Made by a program: the position numbers and the translations under genes. Shown here in pieces: positions 22,330-31,047 of a stretch of 45,107 nucleotides of DNA. The stretch is from positions 1 through 45,107 of the forward strand of contig KV419434.1 in the NCBI GenBank assembly GCA_001630475.1. Direction: 5' to 3'. Origin of the DNA: Sistotremastrum niveocremeum HHB9708 (taxonomy: Eukaryota; Basidiomycota; Agaricomycetes; Sistotremastrales; Sistotremastraceae). Every line of letters starts with the position of its first letter. The stretch's first letter is position 1. The notes below the pieces were generated by a model. It did not search any database. It was not told where the DNA came from and worked only from the letters and a program-made list of their open reading frames with translations.

Positions 22330-25300
22330 TCAGTCCTCGTTGTGCGCATTCTCCAGAGCTGGCAAATGGTCAAAGGCTGCACGGGAATCCGCAGCCATGG
22401 GTGCCTCGTTTTCAGACTCGGACGACGCACTCATGGGTGGAAGGTGAGTGAGGGTGACCATGGGAATAGCAGAGTCTGTATCTGCTAATAAAGGGACGGT
22501 ATCGAGATCGATATGTGCAGGAGCTGGGGAAGGGAACTCGGTAGAAGGGGATAGTAGTAGGGGGTCTGGGTGTTGGGAATCGTAGGGAAGCGGGAGGGTT
22601 GTAGAGCGAGATAGTGATTCTGGTTGGATAGATGTAGACGCGATTGCGCCGGTGGCAAGAGAAGAGGTGGAGTTAAGCTCTGCGGGTACGGTCAATAGAA
22701 TGCAAAGGAAGAGCCGAGGATGACTCACCTGCTAATAGATCGCGGGCACGAGCGCGAGTCTCATCACTTGTGGGATACCCGGAGCCGTCCTCATCGCGGA
22801 ATCCGTTATCAACACATTGTTTGAGAAACCGATGGACAGCAGTAGAGTGTGAGATTTGTGAGAGGGGGAAGGAGTTGAGATAGCCAATGATAGTGTCGCT
22901 AGTCTCGTCCCAGGTGAGCCAGTATGGATGTCGAGAGAAGTAGTCAATGAGTGGAGACAGATCGATGTCAGTTGGAGGAGGAGAAGCAAGAACAGAAAAG
23001 ATTTCAGAGAGGGATTCAGGACCAAGTCTGGACTGGTCGATCGTCTGCACGAATTGATTGGTTCCGCGTAGAATATCGTCTTTCCGATCCTCGACAATGA
23101 ACTTGACAACTTCAGACTCGATGTAACCTGGATTCTGAATGTAAGATTTGATGAGGTCGAGTCGATCGACGTGGGAGAGGATTCGCGTGACGTCATCTCT
23201 GTTCCCCTCCAAAAGAAGGTTGTGGCAATGTTCCTCTGCCAAGTGAAAGATCCACCTCCGATCTCCCAACTTCCCCTCGTGGTGATACGAGCACAGAACT
23301 CGCGCAATGCATTCCTCGAATGGGAGAAGAGAGAGGGGTCGGAGATCCTGGTTGTCTGGTTTGAACACATCCTTTGATATCGAGTCCCGAAAGTGCTGAG
23401 GGTATGAATGAATGGCAAAGAAGAACTGGAGATGCTCCCCTGTTAGTTTCTCTCCCAGTTCCCTCAGTCCTCGACTGGTACATGGCACAAATTCCCCCAG
23501 ACGAACTCTGAGCGTTTCACGCACTCGAACTGAGGTGTCTGTCGCCATAATTCGATTGTAGGTCTTCCCTAGTTGATCCACTGACCCCTGCCCGCCATCA
23601 AACCATTCTATATATGAGAATGATCCTACCGCGCGTTCCAATAGCCTCGGATCACTCGCTTCGGCGATCAAATCCATGAATGCCCCCACCAGTTTATTCT
23701 TATCCTCCGTATCAAACTCCACTCTCAACCATAAAATCGCAAGGGATGGTACCCAAATGGGCGCAGTGGTCAAAAGCAAAAGCACCAACAGAACAGTACG
23801 CCAGGACATCCAACTGGCGGCGATACGTGCCTCCATCCACTCGTCAAACTTGCCATTTTTGGACCACTCGATCGCCAGCACGCAGAGACTCCAGAAGGTC
23901 TCAGCTATCCTGACAATAAGGTTGCTGAATGGCCCTCCAAACGGAGATACTTCATAGAACAGAGCGTGTATAGTCGACGCCGCTACCACCCCCAGGATGA
24001 TTGAAGAGAAACACATGCCTACTTTCCACGTATTGAGCAATCTCGGTGCGTCCTCATCGAATGATCCGGCCAAATTTCGGAGTTGATAGAGCAGGCCGGT
24101 CATGAATAGGCCGATCGATGCCAGAAGGATAATGTGAAGGCCTTCGACGAGAATCCTCAGCCACCGTTTGGCCAGTGCCTCCCGTGCGAGATGGCGTAGT
24201 AACCGTTCCCTGTAAGTTGATCCCTCTGGTCGGGTTGTCAGCTTGCTCATCCACTTACGACCGAGGACGGACAGCACCGCGTCCAAAATCTATTCCAACT
24301 TCAGCATCGATATTTCAGGTTTGTGCTCGCTGAAATTCGCGCACCGCAAGGATGAGAGCTAAAAAATGCAGTATGCAGACGTTCTGTAAGGATATGTCGG
24401 GAAGTGCAGGAGGAGAGTCTGATTGACTACTGGACGATGGAAAGAGATTTTGGATCGCAGGAATGAGGAATGCAGTGAGTACTGCAGAAAACAGAGCAAT
24501 CTAGACCTTTTTTGTCACTGATCATGGTTTGGTCTATGAATAGATCACACGTACAAACACCAAAGAGACGTCCATCCTTTTAATCCACTCGTCGACTTGT
24601 TCTTTCGTCCTAGCCATCGCTATCTCAAATAGCGCCGTACAAGTCGATTCGTCTTCTAAGGGTTTCTCGTCGTACGGCTGATCGTCTACACATGACGGTT
24701 AGCTCTGTTGTTGAACGATAAGTTGCCTGGCACAAACCCTTGAGCGCATCTCGGATTAAGACATTCAATTTCGAACCGTGATCCAATAGAGTTTCCTTGA
24801 TGCTTTTCATAGTCTCATTCAATATCATGATCGCATCGTGAACATGACCTTTTGAAGTCTCGGAGTTCGATGGTGCGGGTTCAGTCGCGTCCTCAGCTCT
24901 CGTATTGCTCACGATCTCGGTAGCAGCGAATTTTGACGACTCTTCAGCGACTTGATCATAGAAGCCATCCGATTCTGTTATGGAAGTGGGGACTGCCTCT
25001 GTCACTGACGATGCCAGAGGATTAGGCGATGGAGGTTGTTGGTGAGGATCCTGAGACGAGTCCCTCGCTACGAGCACGGGACGACTTGGCTCCGCAGAAA
25101 TTCCTTGGGCTGCATCTTCTGATTGACAACATGCATTTCGGTTCAAGCTGACTAACAAAGATCTGAAATTAAACGAACCTTTTGGTCTAATTTCCGGCAT
25201 GACATCGACCGCTTCTGTGATCTGAATGTGGCGAGCATACAAGGCTCGCCTCATATCTCTGATCAAGTCTCTCTGATCCTCCAATATTAGGTTCTGCTTC

Positions 25301-25488
25301 TCAAGAGCCTCTCGTTGCGCGTGTGAGGTCGCATTTTGGTCTTCGATTAGTCTGATCAACCGATTGAACATCGGTGTATCGAAGGGATCAGACGCTGCTG
25401 CCAGACTGGACTGTGGAGCTTCGGGTATAGGGATGAAATCCATCGTGGCATGTGGGTGTATATCTGGAGGGCCTGGAGGGGCGGACAT
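22330..25488 (-). CDS. DUF6535 family membrane protein, copy D
   Basis: Six exons on the minus strand: 25488-25179, 25118-24738, 24685-24555, 24500-24345, 24289-22729 and 22679-22330; the sum is 2889 nt, or 962 aa, with consistent phases. The ATG at 25488 starts MSAPPGPPDIHPH. The coiled coil (NRLIRLIEDQNATSHAQREALE) and the IKETLLDHGSKLNVLIRDALK motif match the family. DUF6535 helices are clear (GLHIILLASIGLFMTGLLYQ and others), but the stretch between the fourth helix and the C-terminal module differs from B and C; TVLLVLLLLTTAPIWVPSLAIL adds a strong hydrophobic segment. The C-terminal module keeps LASPPPTDIDLSPLIDYFSRHP. Exon 4 is 12 nt shorter than in B and C, and exon 5 is 24 nt longer. 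The exon 4 donor is GTGCGC, a usable variant. This and C are the best-preserved copies. Confidence 0.85.
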
Positions 25489-26390
25489 GGTGGATGACGA
25501 GTAGGATGGTGATGGAAGAGGGGGGTCAAAAGAGGATCACGCTGTTACATGCTGCGTGCGTCCATTATCATGAAGAACCTAGGTAATGCCACTGTGGTAG
25601 CACTTTCTCTTTGACCAATAGCATCGGCTTCGTCGTCTTCTTGCCACAGCCTTCGTGTGAACGGTGCCTTGATGCGCAATAACTCTCTGAAATACTGAGA
25701 TAGATTATGACCATGTATAATATCATTTTGATGGGATACACACTTGTCCTTCGAATGTTTTGGAAGAGTTTAGCTCGGACAGAATCTGGTTCCGTTCAAG
25801 CTTGAAGCTTGAAACGCGTACTCGAGATTACGTTCCCACGCTTCTGCTCGTCGTTCTCCACCATCAGCGATGTCCATCAGTTGGATGCTCTGCCACTTTA
25901 CGATTCATGCGAGTGAAAGCAGTCTGGATTGACATCAAAGAGAGCTTCCCGGGTGATGGATGTTGACAAGACCGACAGGGCTTCGACAATCCTCGGATAA
26001 CGCTCGGCTCCAACTATCTGCAGTCAGCCGGCGAGTCGACGTTGCGCAGATATCTTAGAAGGCTCTAGCTCGCCTTTTCCTCTCAGTCAGATAAAGGAAC
26101 CTTTTCTTCAAGATTGCCAAAAGGTGTCCATCAACTCGTCTTGTTCTTGATACGCGTCCTCTCACCGCACAATCTTCGCCGGCCAGATCTGATGTGGTCT
26201 TCGAGTTGCGCTCTTCACCGTTCGAGAACTCTAAGCCATGGATCTGCAAGGATTTTGATAACTTAGGAGGCAATTAATGAGGCGAAATTTGGACCGATGT
26301 CGGTTCTCGGTACAATGATAGCTCAGGGTGGGACATATCGGTCTACTGCTAGGTGCGTCCTCTGTTCTTCTTTTCTCTCGTTTGAGATCT
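25489..26390. repeat. Array 5'-flank cassette, unit D (truncated)
   Basis: Upstream region of copy D with CCTTCGTGTGAACGGTGCC (25650). It matches the first 0.9 kb of the unit B and C cassettes, then stops within a TCTTCTTTT-type segment where it meets exon 3 of remnant E. The distal 2-3 kb present in B and C are absent. Confidence 0.6.
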
Positions 26391-27063
26391 GACAGGGCCG
26401 TACAAGTGGATTCATCTTCCATCGCTTTTTGCTCGTAAGGCTGATCGTCTAGTACCCGCTGTCAAATCATCACATGGAAAAATCCAACACCACCCACCTT
26501 TGAGCGCGTCCCTTGTCGAAATATCAGATTTCTTGCCATGGGCTATCAATATGTCCTTCGCACTTCCAAGGCTATCTTTGACAGCCTCCATTGCTGTGCT
26601 CATGTGCTGAAGTATTTCGTGGATTGGACTTTTTGCCGTCTCCTTCGTCGGCGCTTCAGCCTCGGATTCTAGCATAGGTTGTTGATGAGGCGTCGTATAT
26701 ATGGAATCTGTATGGACATCAGGATTTTATTACAGCAATTTCATAAAACCAATTTCATGCTCAAAGAACGGAAGTCGTCAGCCAGAACCACGTACCTCGT
26801 GTTTCGCCTCGTGTTGCATCTCGACCCTGGATTACGAGATTTTCTATGGCTTTTTTGACCTCCTTGGTCAAGTCTCTTTGCTCTTCTAGAAAGTTCCTTT
26901 GCTCTTTCATTGTGGCATTTTGCTCGTGGATCAATCCGAGCAATTGGTGGAATAGTGGATGATCGAGCGAGTCTGGCGTTGGCTTCGCGTGTGAATTGAG
27001 CGGCTCTCCAGGAGCCTCAGCTGTCATGACGATGGTGGATGATTGGTCTGTGATGTTTGGCAT
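26231..27063 (-). pseudogene. DUF6535 family 5' remnant, copy E (chimeric end)
   Basis: Exon 1 (27063-26796, MPNITDQ) has the coiled coil LIHEQNATMKEQRNFLEEQ. Exon 2 (26707-26498) has the VKDSLGSAKDILIAHG motif and RDALK. Exon 3 starts at 26448 with DDQPYEQKAMEDESTCTAL. Near 26390-26397 the homology to other copies stops. The frame then runs into DNA matching the flanks of B and C, ending at a stop at 26231. The spliced frame stays open (696 nt, 231 aa) but lacks every membrane helix and the C-terminal module. This fits a deletion that joined the flank of D to exon 3 of a fifth gene. It is most likely a pseudogene; a soluble coiled-coil fragment is possible if it is expressed. Confidence 0.75.
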
Positions 27064-27705
27064 GATGAACGAGAGCTAGGGGGAATGGCATGGAGAACGG
27101 TTCCCTGATGGTGAAGACATACTTAAGAACGTTTCCTTACCGCCTTGCGTCTTACAGACATTCATGGTAACATTCCAATGTCCGTGAAGGCATGTATGTC
27201 TCACCGAACGCGGCTTCATATCTCGTGAGACGGCGTGTCTTACAAGTTAATTTGGAATTTTAGTAGTGGGAAGCACTGGCTGACTCACAATCGGAGAGTA
27301 ATTGTTGAGAATATTTCAGCATTCGAATGATTCGTACGCGGCATTCATCTTCTGCGGGAGATATTCCTCGATGCTTCTTCATCCGACCCCATTTGTGAAC
27401 GAGACTCGAGGAGAAGCCAGGAAACGGCATTTGCCGAGTACGCCTCGCGGTAGCAAAGTCCGTGCGCAAAGTGACATCATTTCCGAAGGGGAATTCCGAC
27501 ACGGACATAACGCGATGTCCGTTCCGCAACCCCGGCTCAGCTCAAGACCTGGCCAGCTCAGCAGCCGAAGACAACTTCGCTGCGACCAGTCCGTTGTCTC
27601 TCGCTCGAAAGTATCGTAGTGATGTCAGGTTCAGTGGTGCTCATGTAGATTACCTTAAAAATGATACTCTTGCCACATTCCTATAAGTCTTTACTGGCTT
27701 ATCTC
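27064..27705. other. Intergenic stretch without a recognised gene
   Basis: Upstream of remnant E. Apart from the inverted-repeat arm at 27441-27516 I find no supported gene; short open frames here lack splice-consistent extension or family resemblance. Confidence 0.5.
27441..27516. repeat. Inverted repeat arm 1
   Basis: About 75-80 bp that match the reverse complement of 29000-29080 imperfectly, including the shared core GTGACATCATTTCCGAA and GGACATAAC. In the sense running away from the gap the two arms share a short frame MSVSE..FGNDVTLRTD.AT. The pair brackets the gap and about 1.5 kb. Confidence 0.6.
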
Positions 27706-27901
27706 TAGGGTTGTAGAAATATAATATACTATATCGCAATTATATCGATATTTGTATCATATTGTATCACGATACAATATATTTTCTCCAGAGGACCACA
27801 TATTGCCAAAATATCGATATATATTGTATATCATGATATATATTAAGGGTCCAATAAGGGTCCAGAAGGGGCATATTCTGGGTATTTTTGGGCCATATAT
27901 G
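27706..27901. mobile_element. Partial AT-rich element with TAGGGTTGTA end
   Basis: It starts TAGGGTTGTAGAAATATAATA and continues with ATATCGATAT/CAATATA-type sequence until the assembly gap at 27902. The start resembles a hAT terminus and the element at 44892. The other end and target duplication lie in or beyond the gap, so class and size are uncertain. Confidence 0.5.
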
Positions 27902-28351
27902 NNNNNNNNNNNNNNNNNNNNNNNNNNNNNNNNNNNNNNNNNNNNNNNNNNNNNNNNNNNNNNNNNNNNNNNNNNNNNNNNNNNNNNNNNNNNNNNNNNN
28001 NNNNNNNNNNNNNNNNNNNNNNNNNNNNNNNNNNNNNNNNNNNNNNNNNNNNNNNNNNNNNNNNNNNNNNNNNNNNNNNNNNNNNNNNNNNNNNNNNNNN
28101 NNNNNNNNNNNNNNNNNNNNNNNNNNNNNNNNNNNNNNNNNNNNNNNNNNNNNNNNNNNNNNNNNNNNNNNNNNNNNNNNNNNNNNNNNNNNNNNNNNNN
28201 NNNNNNNNNNNNNNNNNNNNNNNNNNNNNNNNNNNNNNNNNNNNNNNNNNNNNNNNNNNNNNNNNNNNNNNNNNNNNNNNNNNNNNNNNNNNNNNNNNNN
28301 NNNNNNNNNNNNNNNNNNNNNNNNNNNNNNNNNNNNNNNNNNNNNNNNNNN
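27902..28351. other. Assembly gap, 450 unknown bases
   Basis: Run of N. Its round length suggests a scaffolding estimate. Repetitive sequence on both sides (AT-rich element left, inverted repeat right) probably caused it. Open frames across it are artefacts. Confidence 0.99.
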
Positions 28352-28439
28352 GAAAAAATTAGACCTCCTATTTCCACTCTTGAGTACTCCAGAGTACTCC
28401 AGAGCGCTCAGGAGTCAAAATAGGAGGTCTAATTTTTTC
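28352..28439. repeat. Hairpin-forming inverted repeat beside the gap
   Basis: The 22-base arms 28352-28373 and 28418-28439 are exact reverse complements (GAAAAAATTAGACCTCCTAT...), and pairing continues with few mismatches toward the loop. The loop holds two copies of GAGTACTCCA. It could be a small foldback element, the end of a larger one hidden in the gap, or an assembly artefact. Confidence 0.75.
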
Positions 28440-28999
28440 TGAAGGCTTATACCAGCAGATCATGAATCCGAGAAAATCAGATAGGATGAGCCACTTTTCA
28501 CTTGAATGCCTCAGTTGAATGATTTACATACATGTATTGAGATATCTACAATAAAGTACACAGAGATTTGAATGAATGACTGCCCGTAGCACATGCTATC
28601 ACAAAAGAGAAAGAAAAAGGAAAGAAGAGAGCAGGACGCAGAAGATGGGGGGAAACGGGCCTATCTACGCGCGCACTGAGTGTCCACTGAGCCGCCATGT
28701 CATTCCTCCTCGTCCTATCCTCCAGCTCACGAGTCCCCCTGAGATTGTCGCGTGTCTCGACGCGTAATGACCACCTAGCACTGCGAGCCGCGAAAATTGA
28801 AGTCAGTCTCAGCATTTCTACATTCCGGGGCTCAGTACTTACTGATATACTCATCTTACGATCTAAACACGAGATTTTGTTGTCTCGATCGAATTTGACG
28901 CGTTGGAAAAGAGCCCTGTGTCAGAGGGACGGACGAGAGGAGAGCGGGCGAGAGCAGGTGCGAGGGCAGCGGAGATCAAAAGTTAGCCGGATTACGGGA

Positions 29000-29080
29000 C
29001 CGATATCGAGTTATGTCCGTTTCGGAACCTTTCGGAAATGATGTCACTCTTCGCACTGACCTTGCTACCACGCCTCGCTT
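29000..29080. repeat. Inverted repeat arm 2
   Basis: Partner of 27441-27516. It reads CGGAAATGATGTCAC and GCTACCACGCCTCGC in plus sense and is followed directly by the first copy of the 43-bp direct repeat. Confidence 0.6.
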
Positions 29081-29085
29081 CCACG

Positions 29086-29128
29086 TCATTGCCGTCTGGT
29101 GCACCGGAGCAGAACGACAAGCATTAAT
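29086..29128 (+). repeat. 43-bp exact direct repeat, copy 1
   Basis: Starts TCATTGCCGTCTGGTGCACC and ends CAAGCATTAAT. It is identical to 29672-29714, 586 bp away; flanks differ on both sides. Confidence 0.85.
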
Positions 29129-29671
29129 CGTAGCGGTGCATTCGCACCAAGTCCCCTCCTCGGAGTCTCAGGTTGTTCGGGACAGCTTGGTGCACATCCA
29201 TTTTATTGACCAAGGGAATACCACCGATATAGTGCATAGGAACAAGATGACATAATGTCAACTGAACACGCAAAAAAATAGCGAAAGAAATCGATCAAAT
29301 GTCTGGTAGAGGGATATTGATCGGTATAGGGTGCCATGTCCAAACAGACAAATCAAGTGTATGGCGCCGAGGTCCTGAAATTTTGAGGAATCTCGAATGA
29401 TTTTCTAACCCGCGCACAGCACTAGCGGACCAAAAGTCGACTAAAATCACCATGTCGGGGCCGTGAAACAATCGGAATAACATAGGAACAACAATGACTG
29501 CTTTTTGCTATAGTAGGAAGGAGCTCACAGTTTTTGGGTGAAGATCATGGGGGAAACCCCACGGCAGTCGAAAACCGTGCTGCCGGCATGTCAGGTATGG
29601 TCATGGACGGGCGCCTGTACACGATCACAATGCGATAAAACCCTCTCTACAGAGTAGAGGAGGGGATTACT

Positions 29672-29714
29672 TCATTGCCGTCTGGTGCACCGGAGCAGAA
29701 CGACAAGCATTAAT
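29672..29714 (+). repeat. 43-bp exact direct repeat, copy 2
   Basis: Identical to 29086-29128. The spacing and unrelated flanks suggest a small interspersed repeat or the termini of an inserted segment, but no target duplication was found. Confidence 0.85.
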
Positions 29715-29910
29715 TACTGGGTCAACACTGTTAACATTCGATCTTACACTACATTATCGTTCCTATTATCAAATCCAGCTCGTCTCAGCTCGTCTCGACT
29801 GCCCAACCCCTCCGACCCAATTTCTTGATCGAAAATTACCTGAAAATACAAACTCAATGCACTTCGGCTCCTCTTCGAGGTCTCTCGATGCAAATCGGTC
29901 ATTTATATTG

Positions 29911-30304
29911 TCATTGCGAGCTGCCACGTCTTCTTTTGATGTAGTGCATTTCCACCATATCCACTTCTTTGCGACCCCTGAAGTCTTGACTACGCACGAC
30001 GACGACGACTACTGACAAACCGACTAGAATAATGACACCGACGACGACGAAGGCTCTGACTTTGGAGTCGGGCGAGTCAAAGTTTGAGGCAGCGTTTGTG
30101 ATCGACTGAGCTGGACTAGGAGATAAAAGGAGATGCTTGAGACGGTGATCTCGACAGCGACTCGCCCGGGCCGGTGTTGACGATTGTTTGTGCAATGTCT
30201 TTTACCCTCATCGTGTCATCGTCTCCAGCTCCAGCGCACTTGCCAGCGAATGTACTAGTACTGTCTATACAGCGATGATCCCCAGTATGAACGTGCGACG
30301 ACAT
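29911..30304 (-). CDS. Possible small single-pass membrane protein (uncertain exons)
   Basis: A minus-strand frame ends with a clear hydrophobic helix (VRAFVVVGVIILVGLSVVVV) followed by a basic tail (IKRRRGSSQ, stop at 29911). Upstream, an ATG at 30304 opens a Cys/Ser-rich frame (SSHVHTGDHRCIDST). Joining them needs an intron ending in TTTTATCTCCTAG near 30118; several donors are possible, so no exact model is given. Type I topology would be expected if a signal peptide exists, but none is seen. Family not recognised. Confidence 0.3.
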
Positions 30305-30740
30305 ACTTCTACCGATTGTGCCGTGTTTGTCATATTCTATATCTCCCTCGACGAGTCGAAGAAAAAATGATGGCGAAAATCCCTCATCTGCCGAATATTT
30401 GTGAATATCAGCATGTAAGCTGACTGTCTACTCCCTTCGATCCATATCACTTCTCTAGCGCTGCTTCATAATCGAAATAATCCTCGGCATGGACATGGAA
30501 CGATGGGAAAATGACTGTACGATAAATCATGCTAAGCCTTCGTAATCTCGTAAGCTTTGACGATAATCGATCATCGACTCTGGACTCGCATCTCCTCTAT
30601 CCCGAGAACTAATAAAACCCCTTGAAGCTATCGAGTCGATCCTCATCAACACATCTCATCTCCATACGCACTAATCCACCACTTCCTCCCACAACCCAAG
30701 CATCACATTCACTCATTCAACCGAACACCAACTACCAATA

Positions 30741-31047
30741 ATGAAATCCCTCATCCTCCTCACATCCCTCTTCACCCTCACATTCGCAGGTCTCACCACC
30801 ACTTCTTCCGCCCCTAGTGGTGCAGCAGATCTCGTCACATGTCTATTTGACGATAAACCCGTTTTCGAAAAGGTCTTTCTCTTTCCCTTTCATATATTGA
30901 GAGAAGCTGATAATGTGACAGTATACTCCGTATTGCGAGACGCTGGAACCGGAGGCGAGTGCTGTTACGTGCGGTGCTAATGATACTTGTATCGCGAACT
31001 TTTGTGAGTGCTTGGAGTTTTGCTCTCGATCCTATTCTGATTCGTGA
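30741..31047 (+). CDS. Small secreted cysteine-containing protein
   Basis: The ATG at 30741 starts MKSLILLTSLFTLTFAG, a good signal peptide, so the product is probably secreted. Exon 1 is 30741-30872. A 49-nt intron (GTCTTT...CTGATAATGTGACAG) fits fungal rules apart from a weak donor. Exon 2 from 30922 gives YTPYCETLEPEASAVTCGAN and then DTCIANFCECLEFCSRS, stopping at 31047, for 85 aa. A perfect GTGAGT donor at 31004 with an acceptor at 31060 would instead end the protein at ANF through a stop formed across the junction (71 aa) and remove three cysteines. The leader before the ATG is rich in CA and CT, typical of fungal 5' ends. Family not recognised; an effector-like or wall-associated role is a guess. 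Confidence 0.65.

Larger units (their letters stand above)
28440..29910. other. Intergenic stretch with repeats, no recognised gene
   Basis: It contains inverted repeat arm 2 and a 43-bp direct repeat. A minus-strand frame from an ATG at 28854 (MSISVSTEPRNVEM...) has a good GTAAGT just after the fourth codon, but no splice solution gave a convincing protein. A short CCCTC/GAGGG hairpin lies at 29641-29664. Confidence 0.45.

Noticed and set aside
27752-28442. Long open frames across the gap
   Set aside because: They consist mainly of unknown bases; the openness is an artefact of the N run.
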